Below are positions 8,232 to 15,918 of a DNA stretch of 23,685 bases, piece by piece. Below the pieces are notes generated by a model that was not told where the DNA came from, made no database searches, and saw only the letters and a list, made by a program, of their open reading frames with translations. The translations under genes and the position numbers were made by a program. Source of the DNA: Thermohalobaculum sp964467005 (GTDB lineage: Bacteria > Pseudomonadota > Alphaproteobacteria > Rhodobacterales > Rhodobacteraceae); NCBI GenBank assembly GCA_964467005.1, contig CAYXPI010000041.1, forward strand, positions 1 through 23,685, written 5' to 3'. The stretch's first letter is position 1. Every line of letters begins with the position of its first letter.

Positions 8232-9284
8232 ATGGTCCCAGAGGAGCGCCTGACCGAGATCCTGGAGCGCCACGCCTATCTCGAGGCGCGGCTCAACGCC
8301 GCCACCGACCCCGCCGACATCGCCGCCACCAGCCGCGACTACGCGGCGCTTGGCCCGGTCGTCGCGGCCATCGAGCGCTGGCGCGGTCTCAAGCGCGGCG
8401 TGGAGGACGCGCGGCGGCTGATGGCCGATCCCGAGATGGCCGCCCTCGCCGCCGAGGAGGTGCGCGCCATCGAGGCCGAGCTGCCCGGGGCCGAGGAGGC
8501 GCTCAAGCTCGCCCTCCTGCCCCGCGACTCGGCGGACGATCGCGCCGCCATCCTCGAGATCCGCCCCGGGACGGGCGGCGACGAGGCCGCGCTCTTCGCC
8601 GGCGACCTCTTCGCGATGTACCGCCGCTATGCCGAGGCGCGGCGCTGGTCGGTCGAGGTGCTGGAGGAGAGCGCCTCGGATCTCGGAGGTCTCAAAGAGA
8701 TAGTGGCCGCGATCCGCGGCGCGGGCGTCTACGCTCGGCTCAAATACGAGAGCGGGGTGCACCGGGTGCAGCGCGTGCCCGAGACCGAGACCCAGGGCCG
8801 CATCCACACCTCCGCCGCCACCGTCGCGGTGCTGCCGGAGGCGGAGGAGATCGACATCGCGATCCCCGCCGCGGACATCCGGGTGGACACCATGCGCGCC
8901 TCGGGCGCCGGCGGGCAGCATGTGAACACCACCGACAGCGCGGTGCGGCTCACGCATCTGCCGACCGGGCTCGTCGTCACCGCCTCCGAGAAGTCCCAGC
9001 ATCAGAACCGGGCCCGCGCGATGGAGGTGCTGCGCGCCCGGCTCTACGACCTCGAGCGCCGCCGGGCGGACGAGGCGCGGGCCGCCGCGCGCCGCGGCCA
9101 GGTGGGATCGGGCGACCGCTCGGAGCGCATCCGCACCTACAACTTCCCCCAAGGCCGGGTGACCGACCACCGCATCGGCCTCACGCTCTATCGCCTGGGC
9201 CAGATCCTCGAGGGCGATCTCGACGAGGTGATCGACGCGCTCGTGGCGGCGGACCAGGCGGCCAAGCTCGCCGAACTCGAGTGA
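8232..9284 (+). CDS. prfA: Peptide chain release factor 1
   Basis: This 350-residue class I release factor recognises UAA and UAG stop codons and triggers peptide release. The catalytic GGQ is at residues 227-229 within GAGGQHVNTTDSAVRLTHLP, the universal release-factor signature. The N-terminal helical domain (EERLTEILERHAYLEARL) and the acidic core region (IEIRPGTGGDEAALF-like) are intact, as is the typical C-terminus (RSERIRTYNFPQGRVTDHRIGLTLYRL). The length is normal (E. coli 360). ATG at 8232 gives the family-typical N-terminus although its ribosome site is weak (GGGG 1-2 bases before the start codon region). Its TGA overlaps the GTG start of prmC, whose product methylates this GGQ glutamine, so the two are translationally coupled. 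Confidence 0.98.
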   Translation: MVPEERLTEILERHAYLEARLNAATDPADIAATSRDYAALGPVVAAIERWRGLKRGVEDARRLMADPEMAALAAEEVRAIEAELPGAEEALKLALLPRDSADDRAAILEIRPGTGGDEAALFAGDLFAMYRRYAEARRWSVEVLEESASDLGGLKEIVAAIRGAGVYARLKYESGVHRVQRVPETETQGRIHTSAATVAVLPEAEEIDIAIPAADIRVDTMRASGAGGQHVNTTDSAVRLTHLPTGLVVTASEKSQHQNRARAMEVLRARLYDLERRRADEARAAARRGQVGSGDRSERIRTYNFPQGRVTDHRIGLTLYRLGQILEGDLDEVIDALVAADQAAKLAELE

Positions 9285-10117
9285 CGGGGGACCGGCGGAC
9301 GGCGCTGGCGGCGGCGGCGGCCCGTCTCGCCGCCGCGGGGGTCGATGGGGCGGCGCGGGAGGCACGGCTCCTTCTCCGCGCCGTCACCGGCCTCTCGGGC
9401 ACGGCGCTGGCGGGGGACCTGTCCGCCCCCCTCTCGGCGCCGGAGCGTGCGCGCCTCGCGGCGGCGGTCGCGGCGCGGGCCGGGCGGCGGCCGATGGCCC
9501 AGATCCTGGGGCGCCGCGCCTTTTGGGGCCGGGACTTCACGGTGACGGCCGACACGCTGGACCCCCGCCCCGAGACCGAGACGCTGGTGGAGGCCGCGCT
9601 GGCCGGGCCGGTCACCCGGGTGCTGGACCTCGGCACGGGCACGGGCTGCCTCCTCCTCACGCTTCTGGCCGAGCGGCCCCGCGCCCTCGGCCTCGGAACC
9701 GACCGGAGCGGCCCGGCGCTTGCCGTCGCGGCGCGGAACTCCCGGCGCCTGGGGCTCGCCGGCCGGGCCGCCTTTGCCCGGGCCGATTGGCTCGACGGCC
9801 TCTGGGGCCGCTACGACCTCGTGATCTCCAATCCGCCTTACATCGCCGCGGCGGAGATGGCGGGCCTCGCGCCGGAGGTGGCGCGCCACGAGCCGCGGGC
9901 GGCCCTCACGCCCGGAGCGGACGCGCTTACGGCCTATCACCGCATCGCCGCCGGCATGGCCCGCGTTCTCGCCCCGGGCGGGCGGACCGTGCTCGAGATC
10001 GGGCGCGGCCAGGCGGCGGAGGTGTCCGAGATCCTCGAGGCCGCCGGGCTCCATCTGGTCGAAATCCGCCCCGATCTCGGCGGCACGCCCCGGGCGATTG
10101 TTGCGGCGATGCGATAA
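9281..10117 (+). CDS. prmC: Peptide chain release factor N5-glutamine methyltransferase
   Basis: The product has 278 residues and starts at GTG 9281, overlapping prfA's stop by four bases (GTGA). This fits the family length (E. coli 277), so the longer open frame upstream (from 7835, antisense to the efflux adaptor) is not used. The N-terminal helical substrate-binding domain is Ala/Arg-rich. The SAM-binding motif DLGTGTG is at residues 116-122 and the catalytic NPPY at 184-187 (ISNPPYIAA). PRPETETLVE, upstream of the SAM site, is also typical. The enzyme methylates the glutamine of the GGQ motif in release factors 1 and 2, raising termination efficiency. No clear terminator follows it. Confidence 0.97.
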   Translation: MTGDRRTALAAAAARLAAAGVDGAAREARLLLRAVTGLSGTALAGDLSAPLSAPERARLAAAVAARAGRRPMAQILGRRAFWGRDFTVTADTLDPRPETETLVEAALAGPVTRVLDLGTGTGCLLLTLLAERPRALGLGTDRSGPALAVAARNSRRLGLAGRAAFARADWLDGLWGRYDLVISNPPYIAAAEMAGLAPEVARHEPRAALTPGADALTAYHRIAAGMARVLAPGGRTVLEIGRGQAAEVSEILEAAGLHLVEIRPDLGGTPRAIVAAMR

Positions 10118-10142
10118 AATGGCCGGAGAGGCGCTTTCACGG

Positions 10143-10170
10143 TTGAGCGGAGGCGCATTCTCTGTATATC
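10143..10170 (+). promoter_or_regulatory. Probable sigma-70-type promoter of the DUF4167 gene
   Basis: TTGAGC (10143-10148) and TATATC (10165-10170) are separated by 16 bases in a locally AT-richer stretch downstream of prmC. Transcription would start near 10177, giving a leader of about 160 bases before the ATG at 10337. The match is by eye to the general consensus. Confidence 0.5.
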
Positions 10171-10175
10171 TCAGG

Positions 10176-10336
10176 ATGTCCGGAAGGGCGCGTGGCGCAT
10201 GGGCCACCGACTGAGGGCTTCCGGATATTGGCAGCACCACGATCCCGTTCGCCGCTGATGCGCGTGCCCAGGTGGGCTCGGCTGGGCGGCGAGACCCGGC
10301 TGGCTGCCAGGCCGGAGTGAGAGCAGCCTGGAGCCC
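10176..10336 (+). promoter_or_regulatory. Structured 5' leader that can sequester the ribosome-binding site of the DUF4167 gene
   Basis: Three nested or serial stems can be drawn. Stem 1 pairs 10176-10186 with 10218-10228 (TCCGGAAG with CTTCCGGA plus A-T, T-A and a G-U pair) and contains a smaller hairpin, GTGGC (10192-10196) with GCCAC (10203-10207). Stem 3 pairs GGGCTCGGCTG (10274-10284) with CAGCC and GAGCCC (10324-10328, 10331-10336; two-base bulge), ending directly at the ATG. It encloses an inner hairpin, 10296-10303 with 10307-10315. The only Shine-Dalgarno-like GGAG (10330-10333) lies inside the 3' arm. An alternative pairs GGGCTC (10274-10279) with GAG-A-CCC (10291-10297) and would free the ribosome site. 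I do not match it to any named riboswitch class. Confidence 0.45.
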
Positions 10337-10903
10337 ATGAGATCAGCACAGAAATCGAACCGTGCCCGCGGACGCGGCAACCGCAAGTCCAACGGAAACA
10401 ACGTCAATCGCGTCTATGACAGCTCCGGCCCCGAGGGGAAGGTCCGCGGCACGCCGCAGCAGATCATCGACAAGTATCTTTCGCTCGCGCGCGACGCGCA
10501 GACCTCGGGAGACCGGGTGATGGCGGAGAATTTTCTGCAGCACGCCGAGCATTACCAGCGGATCCTCCTGCTTGCGACCGCGAGCCAGGCGGACCGGCGG
10601 GACCAGAGCTCGGATGCCGAGGACGACGCCCCGGGGACCGGCGACCAGCCCATGGTGGAGGAGCGCCCCCGGCCCCGAGCCAACGGGACGTCCGACGCGG
10701 AACCAACCGAGCCCGAGCGGGCCGAGGCGGAGGAGGTGAGCGGCCTCACCACCATCGACCCGGACGAATCGGACGCCGAGGACGCGCTGGTGCCCGTGGC
10801 GGAGGAGCCGGCGCCGAGCCCGCCGCCGGCCCGCCGGCGCCGCCGCGCGCCCAAGGCCGAGCCGGCCGCCGAAGCGACGGAACCCTCCGGCGAGGGCGCC
10901 TGA
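10337..10903 (+). CDS. DUF4167 domain-containing protein
   Basis: This 188-residue protein has the DUF4167 signature at residues 1 to about 80: a basic, Asn/Arg-rich N-terminus (RARGRGNRKSNGNNVNRVYD), then GPEGKVRGTPQQIIDKYLSLARDA and AENFLQHAEHYQRIL. The remainder is low-complexity, acidic from about residues 90 to 155, with a final Arg-rich patch (PPARRRRRAPK). The family is nearly confined to Alphaproteobacteria and usually lies near prfA-prmC; its function is not established to my knowledge. The basic head and charged tail suggest RNA or ribosome binding (inference). It has its own promoter-like sequence and structured leader. It ends 7 bases from the convergent rsmA stop, leaving no room for an intergenic terminator. 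Confidence 0.93.
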   Translation: MRSAQKSNRARGRGNRKSNGNNVNRVYDSSGPEGKVRGTPQQIIDKYLSLARDAQTSGDRVMAENFLQHAEHYQRILLLATASQADRRDQSSDAEDDAPGTGDQPMVEERPRPRANGTSDAEPTEPERAEAEEVSGLTTIDPDESDAEDALVPVAEEPAPSPPPARRRRRAPKAEPAAEATEPSGEGA

Positions 10904-10910
10904 GGCCCTC

Positions 10911-11747
10911 TCAGACCGGCTCGGCGCGCACAAGGGCGAAGAACTCGTCGAGCGCGAGCGTCTCCGCGCGCCGGGTGGGCAGGATGCCGGCGGCCTGGAG
11001 CCAGGGCTGCGGCTCCGGCACCAGCGCTTTGAGCGCCTGACGCAGCATCTTCCTCCGTTGGGCGAAGGCCGCGGCCACCACACGCTCGAGGCGTGCGGCC
11101 GCCACACCCTCCGGCGGGGCCTTGGGCACGATCCGCACCACCGCCGAGGTCACCTTGGGCGGAGGGGTAAACGCGCTCGGATGCACTGTGAAGAGAAGCC
11201 GCGCCTCCGCCCGCCACTGGGCCAGCACCGAAAGCCGGCCATAGGCCTTCGAGCCCGGCGCCGCCACGATCCGCTCGGCCACCTCGCGCTGGAACATGAG
11301 GGTGAGGCTCTCCCACCAAGGCGGCCAGGCCTCGGGCGTAAGCCAGCGGATGAGGAGCTCGGTGCCCACATTGTAGGGCAGGTTGGCGCAGATCCGCGCG
11401 GGCCCGGCGACGAGCGCCGCCGCGTCGATCTCCAGCGCATCCCCCTCCACCACCTCGAGCCGGCCCGGATGGTGCGCCGCGATCTCGGCGAGCGCGTCGC
11501 GGCAGCGGGCGTCCCGCTCGATGGCCACCACCCGCGCCCCGCCCATGAGGAGCGCCCGGGTGAGCCCCCCGGGACCCGGCCCGATCTCCACCACCGTCGC
11601 CCCCTCAAGCGGCCCGGACGTCCGGGCGATCCGCGAGGTGAGGTTGAGGTCGAGGAGGAAGTTCTGACCGAGCGCCTTCTTGGCCGAGAGCCCGTGGGCG
11701 GCGATCACCTCGCGCAAGGGCGGCAGCCCGTCGGGCGCAAGGCTCAT
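10911..11747 (-). CDS. rsmA: 16S rRNA (adenine1518-N6/adenine1519-N6)-dimethyltransferase
   Basis: This 278-residue KsgA/RsmA enzyme dimethylates two adjacent adenines near the 3' end of 16S rRNA during 30S maturation. Seen motifs: ALGQNFLLD (residues 25-33), SAM-binding VEIGPGPGGLT (53-63), the acidic EGD at 101-103, and catalytic NLPYNV at 122-127. FTPPPKVTSAVVR and the helical C-terminal domain (FAQRRKMLRQALK) follow. Its ATG at 11747 overlaps the pdxA stop by four bases (ATGA). It is the last gene of the lptF-lptG-lptD-surA-pdxA-rsmA run and is convergent with the DUF4167 gene 7 bases away. Kasugamycin resistance is the classic loss phenotype of the family (hence ksgA). Confidence 0.98.
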   Translation of the reverse strand: MSLAPDGLPPLREVIAAHGLSAKKALGQNFLLDLNLTSRIARTSGPLEGATVVEIGPGPGGLTRALLMGGARVVAIERDARCRDALAEIAAHHPGRLEVVEGDALEIDAAALVAGPARICANLPYNVGTELLIRWLTPEAWPPWWESLTLMFQREVAERIVAAPGSKAYGRLSVLAQWRAEARLLFTVHPSAFTPPPKVTSAVVRIVPKAPPEGVAAARLERVVAAAFAQRRKMLRQALKALVPEPQPWLQAAGILPTRRAETLALDEFFALVRAEPV

Positions 11748-12739
11748 GCGGGCGCGGGCGCGCGGGCGCGCATCTCCGCCATCTGACCGGCGAGGCGCAG
11801 GGCGGCCATCAGGCTCTCGGCCCGCGCGATGCCCTGGCCGGCGATGTCGTAAGCGGTACCGTGGTCGGGCGAGGTGCGCACGACGGGCAGGCCGAGGGTG
11901 ACGTTCACCCCCTCGTCGAAATCGAGGGCCTTGATCGGGATGAGCCCTTGGTCGTGATACATGGTGAGGGCGGCGTCGTAACGGGCCCGGGCGGGCGCAT
12001 GAAACATCGTGTCGCCCGGCAAGGGGCCCGCCACCTCCAGCCCCTCGGCGCGGAGGCGCTCGATGGCGGGGGCGACGATCTCGATCTCCTCGCGCCCCAG
12101 CGCCCCCTGCTCGCCGGCATGGGGGTTGAGCCCCGCGACGGCGAGGCGCGGCCGCGCGATGCCGAAGTCCCGGGTAAGCGCCGCGGCGGTGATTCGCGCG
12201 GTGTCGACGATGAGCCCCTCGGTGAGCGCGCCCGGCACCTCGGCGAGGGGGATGTGGATCGTGACCGGCACCACGCGGAGCGACGGCCCCGCGAGCATCA
12301 TCACCGAGCGGGGCGCCCCGGCGAGGGCGGCCAGATACTCGGTATGCCCCGGGAAGGCGAAGCCCGCACCGTCGTAGAGGAGCTTTTTGTTGATGGGATT
12401 CGTCACAACCGCCGCGGCTTGGCCTGCGAGCGCCAGAGCCACGGCCCGGTCGATCGCCGCGACGATGCCGGGCGCCGTGGCGGGATCCGGGCGCCCGGGC
12501 GCGGGATAAACGGGCAGCGCGAGCGGCAGGACCGGCAGCGCCGAGCCAAAGGCCGCGGGCGCCTCGGCGGGCTCGGCGATCTCGGCGAGCGGCAGATCCG
12601 GGTGGAGCGCCCGGAGCCGCGCCGGATCGTCGATGAGGAAGAAAGGCGTCAAGCTCTCCCGCGCGGCCCAGGCCTTGGCCGTGATCTCCGCGCCGATCCC
12701 CGCGGGGTCGCCCATGGTGAGCGCGATCGGGGCGGTCAT
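11744..12739 (-). CDS. pdxA: 4-hydroxythreonine-4-phosphate dehydrogenase
   Basis: This 331-residue protein has normal length (E. coli 329). It oxidises 4-phosphohydroxy-L-threonine in the DXP-dependent pyridoxal phosphate pathway. The N-terminal MTAPIALTMGDPAGIGAEI is diagnostic. Metal-binding histidines appear in FPGHTEYLA, in TMYHDQGLIPIK and in VRTSPDHGTAYDIAG, and LNPHAGEQG is also conserved. Its ATG overlaps the surA stop by four bases (ATGA) and its own stop overlaps the rsmA start, so translation of the three is coupled. The surA-pdxA-rsmA order is the same as in enterobacteria. Confidence 0.98.
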   Translation of the reverse strand: MTAPIALTMGDPAGIGAEITAKAWAARESLTPFFLIDDPARLRALHPDLPLAEIAEPAEAPAAFGSALPVLPLALPVYPAPGRPDPATAPGIVAAIDRAVALALAGQAAAVVTNPINKKLLYDGAGFAFPGHTEYLAALAGAPRSVMMLAGPSLRVVPVTIHIPLAEVPGALTEGLIVDTARITAAALTRDFGIARPRLAVAGLNPHAGEQGALGREEIEIVAPAIERLRAEGLEVAGPLPGDTMFHAPARARYDAALTMYHDQGLIPIKALDFDEGVNVTLGLPVVRTSPDHGTAYDIAGQGIARAESLMAALRLAGQMAEMRARAPAPA

Positions 12740-13677
12740 CGGAGCTCGATCATCGCGTCGCGCCGGAGCTCCTGGATGAGGCCCTGGCTCAGGAGCTCGA
12801 GCCGCTGGCCGATGAGCTCGCGCCGCACGCGCTCGCGAAGTAGGGGATCGGCCGCGGCCTCCTCAGAGCCCTCGACCCGCCGATCCGCGAGGCGCAGGAT
12901 CGCAAGGCCGCCCGGCACCGCCTGGGGCGGCAGCACCGCGCCCACGGGCAAAGCCGCGATCTGGCGGAGAAGGGGCGGCGGGACATCCTCCTCCGCGACC
13001 CAGCCGACATCGCCCCCCTGCGGCACGCTCGGCGCGCGAGAATAGGTGGCCACGGCGGCCTCGAAATCTCCTCCGGCGGAGAGCTCGCGGTGGAGCCGGT
13101 CGGCCAGGGCGCGGGTTTCGGCCTCGGTCCGCCCCCCGTCGCGGAAGGGCAGGCCGATCTCGGTGAAGCGGAAGCTCTGTAGCCCGCCGCCGGCGCGAAG
13201 GGCGATCTCGGCGTCGATCTCCGCCTCGCCGAGCTCCACCCGGCCGCGAAAGCGCTCCCGCACCACCTCGCGCCAGAGCATCTGCCCGGTGACGAGATCG
13301 GCAATCGCCTGGTCGCTGACCCCGGCACCCCGCAGCCGGTCGCGAAACTCGGGCGCGCTCACGCCGAGCTGGCCCGCGATCTCGGCCACACCCGCGGCGA
13401 TCACCTCGGGCGTGGGCTCGAGGCCGACATCCGTGGCCGCCTGGAGCTTCAGCCGGTCCTCGATGAGCTGATCGAGCGCGAGATTGCCCAGTTCGTCCGG
13501 CCCGCCGGTCGCAGCGCCGAGCGCCGCGATGATCCGCGCCCTCTGATCGACGTCGTAAGCGGTGATCAGCGACTTGTTGACCGTCGCGACCGGACGGAAG
13601 GGCGTTTGCGCCGCCGCGGGCGCGAGCCCGCCCGCGAGCCCCGCCACCACCATCGCCGCCTGGATCCAGAGCCGCAT
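12736..13677 (-). CDS. surA: Periplasmic chaperone / peptidylprolyl isomerase SurA
   Basis: This 313-residue protein starts at ATG 13677 with GGGAGAG upstream and a signal peptide (residues 1-23, cleaved near AAA-Q). The N-terminal SurA domain has VNKSLITAYDVDQRARII at about 33-50 and LIEDRLKLQAA at about 71-81. One parvulin-type PPIase domain is visible at about 165-266 (FTEIGLPFR, GGDVGWVAEEDVP, GGLAILRLADRR). E. coli SurA has 428 residues and two parvulin domains; this short single-parvulin form is common in related alphaproteobacteria. It chaperones outer-membrane proteins, LptD among them, consistent with lptD immediately upstream. The frame extends upstream to 13926 antisense to lptD, but that Arg-rich part is not used. 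Confidence 0.93.
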   Translation of the reverse strand: MRLWIQAAMVVAGLAGGLAPAAAQTPFRPVATVNKSLITAYDVDQRARIIAALGAATGGPDELGNLALDQLIEDRLKLQAATDVGLEPTPEVIAAGVAEIAGQLGVSAPEFRDRLRGAGVSDQAIADLVTGQMLWREVVRERFRGRVELGEAEIDAEIALRAGGGLQSFRFTEIGLPFRDGGRTEAETRALADRLHRELSAGGDFEAAVATYSRAPSVPQGGDVGWVAEEDVPPPLLRQIAALPVGAVLPPQAVPGGLAILRLADRRVEGSEEAAADPLLRERVRRELIGQRLELLSQGLIQELRRDAMIELR

Positions 13678-13712
13678 CCCACTCTCCCGATGCCTGGCGC
13701 CCGCGGGCGCGC

Positions 13713-15869
13713 TCACCCGCCGACGTTGCCGCCCGTGCCGCCAAGTGTAAAGAGCTCCACCGCGAGCCCGAAGGAGGTGCCGCCGGACACATTGTCCTGA
13801 TCGGTGAAGCTGCGGCGCACGAAGGCCTGGACCGAGCAGCACTCGTTGGCGAAGCGCACGCCGCCGCCCAGATTGACGAACTCCCGCTCCTCGAGATCGC
13901 GGCGGAGGAAGCCATTGACCGACCACTCGTCGGTCACCTCGAGCAAGGCCCGGGCGGTCAGCTCCTCGCGGTCGACGAAGGCGTCCTCTCCGGGATCGGC
14001 TTCGAAGAACACATAGCCGAGATCGAGCCGCGCAGGCCCGAGATTGAGCGCCACCAGCGCCTCGTTGCGGGTGACCTCGAACCCGTCATCGGCGACGCGG
14101 AGGCGCTGGCTCACGGTCACATAGGGGTCGTAGCTCGCCGACCAGGTGCCGACCCAGTCCGACGTCGTGCCCGCGAGGCCGGAGCCGCTCGAGAACTCGT
14201 CGGCGGCGTCGAAGCGGAGCACCCGGCCCACCGTCGCGTCGAAGCCCACGCCGAAATCCGAGGAGAGCGCGTAGCGGACGCCGAGATTGAAGCGCGGCCC
14301 TTCCTCCACCCGGTCGAAGCCGCTGAAATGGTCGCGCTCGAAGAGGCTCGTCTCGTCGAACTCGGTGATGAGGCTGTCCTCATTGGGGATGTCGTCGTCG
14401 TTCCCGCCGAAGGGGGCCACGATGGCCTGGGCGATGGGCTCGATCACCTGGGTGATGCCCTGGAAACCGATCTCGCCGTCGGAGATCAAGGGGTAGCGCG
14501 CCTCGACCCCGGCCATAGGATGGAAGCGGAAGACCGTCGGATCCTGCGCCAGATCCTCCGCATCGCCGACAAAGAAGACATCACCGCGCATCTCGGCGAA
14601 CCCGGTCAGGGAGAGGCCGACGGGGGTGAGCCAGGTCCGCTCCCAATCCGCGCCGAGGGAGAGGCGCCCGGTGTCCTCGCCGTTGTTGCGCACAAGGCCC
14701 TGCGAGCTGGCGAACAGGCCGAGCCGCCCGCCGGCCAAGCTCTCGTCGATCTCGTAGCGCGCCGAGAGATCGGGGATGACGACCGGGATCTGCCCCGCCG
14801 GCTCGTTGTCCCGCAACGACTGGAAGCGCGCCGCGCTCACATCGAAGAAGCCGGAGCGGCCGTAGCGCGAGAGGAAGATCTCGCTGGTCAGCCGGTCCTC
14901 GTCGCTGATGTCGAAATAGCGGAGATAGCCGTCGTCCGAGGCGAACTCGACGTCCCAGCCCCACTCGATCCGGTTTTCGAGGCGGAAGCGGCCCTCGGTG
15001 TCGACATGTCCGTGCTGCTCCGTCTCGCCCGTGAAATCCGAGCGGGCGATCGATCCCGCAAAGAGGAGCCCGCCATTGCGGAAGGCGCGGCGGAACTCGA
15101 GCTCGCCCACCACGCCGTCGTTCGTCGTGACGAAAGGGGTGAGGGTGAGATCGCTCTGGTCGTCGATGACGATGTAATAAGGCAGCTTGAAGCCGAAGCC
15201 GAAATTCTCGCTGTCCGACTTGAACTCGGGGCGGAGGAAGCCGGTCGCCCGGTCCACCGTCGGGTCCGGGTGGCTGAAATAGGGGGTCCAGAGCACGGGC
15301 ACGCCGAACACCTCGAGCCGCGCCCCCTCGTAGTGGATCACCTTCTCCTCCTGGTCGTGGATCACCCGGTCGGCCCGGATGCGCCAAAGGGGGGTGGGGT
15401 TGTCCTCGCACACCTCGCATGGCGAGTAGACCGCGCGGGAGAGGATGTTGTAGCGGTCCTCGACCCGGCGCGCCTCCACCGCCGAGAGCCGGCTGAAGCG
15501 GTCGAGCACCGTGCGGGCGCCGCGCAGGAGCCCGTCCTTGAGCTCGGCGTCGAGATCGGCGAAGTCGGCGTAGAGGGTGGCGCCCGAGCCGTCGCGCAGC
15601 ACCAGATCGCCCTCGGCGCTGATCCGTTCGGTCGCGTCGTTGTAGACGATCCGGTCCGCGGTCAGGGTGCGCCCGGCGTAGTAGACCTCGACATCGCCTG
15701 AGGCGGTGAGGGTGCGGGTGGTGGTGTCGTAGTCGATCGCGTCGGCCACGAGGGCGACGGGCTCCTCCGGGTCGATTTCGCTGTCGAGCGGCTGGCCACG
15801 GGCGAGGTCGATCGCCGCGATCCCCACCAAGAGGAGGGCCGCCAGCGTCCATCGCAAGCCCACAGCCAT
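13713..15869 (-). CDS. lptD: LPS assembly outer-membrane protein LptD
   Basis: This 718-residue protein has an N-terminal signal (WTLAALLLVGIAAIDLARG), a periplasmic OstA/jellyroll domain (about residues 35-125: YDTTTRTLTASGDVEVYYAG, RISAEGDLVL) and a long beta-barrel region of alternating hydrophobic and acidic strands. Cys151 and Cys154 (SPCEVCED) and the adjacent pair Cys677-Cys678 (NECCSVQAF) match the disulfide-forming cysteines of the family. The last strand (SFGLAVELFTLGG) is followed by an unusual Gly-rich tail (TGGNVGG) rather than ending on an aromatic residue. It forms the outer-membrane LPS translocon with LptE. It starts 49 bases after the lptG stop with AAGGGGG upstream; surA follows after 35 bases. 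Confidence 0.96.
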   Translation of the reverse strand: MAVGLRWTLAALLLVGIAAIDLARGQPLDSEIDPEEPVALVADAIDYDTTTRTLTASGDVEVYYAGRTLTADRIVYNDATERISAEGDLVLRDGSGATLYADFADLDAELKDGLLRGARTVLDRFSRLSAVEARRVEDRYNILSRAVYSPCEVCEDNPTPLWRIRADRVIHDQEEKVIHYEGARLEVFGVPVLWTPYFSHPDPTVDRATGFLRPEFKSDSENFGFGFKLPYYIVIDDQSDLTLTPFVTTNDGVVGELEFRRAFRNGGLLFAGSIARSDFTGETEQHGHVDTEGRFRLENRIEWGWDVEFASDDGYLRYFDISDEDRLTSEIFLSRYGRSGFFDVSAARFQSLRDNEPAGQIPVVIPDLSARYEIDESLAGGRLGLFASSQGLVRNNGEDTGRLSLGADWERTWLTPVGLSLTGFAEMRGDVFFVGDAEDLAQDPTVFRFHPMAGVEARYPLISDGEIGFQGITQVIEPIAQAIVAPFGGNDDDIPNEDSLITEFDETSLFERDHFSGFDRVEEGPRFNLGVRYALSSDFGVGFDATVGRVLRFDAADEFSSGSGLAGTTSDWVGTWSASYDPYVTVSQRLRVADDGFEVTRNEALVALNLGPARLDLGYVFFEADPGEDAFVDREELTARALLEVTDEWSVNGFLRRDLEEREFVNLGGGVRFANECCSVQAFVRRSFTDQDNVSGGTSFGLAVELFTLGGTGGNVGG

Positions 15870-15918
15870 CGCCCTGCCCCCTTGCCGCGCGCCGGTCGCG
15901 CGCTTGTTGCGCCCGACT

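Noticed and set aside
11861..13045. Plus-strand frame of 394 codons opposite pdxA and surA
   Set aside because: Shadow of two well-identified genes; no recognisable domain.
14328..15701. Plus-strand frame of 457 codons opposite lptD
   Set aside because: Shadow frame; lptD on the minus strand has a signal peptide, OstA domain and conserved cysteines.
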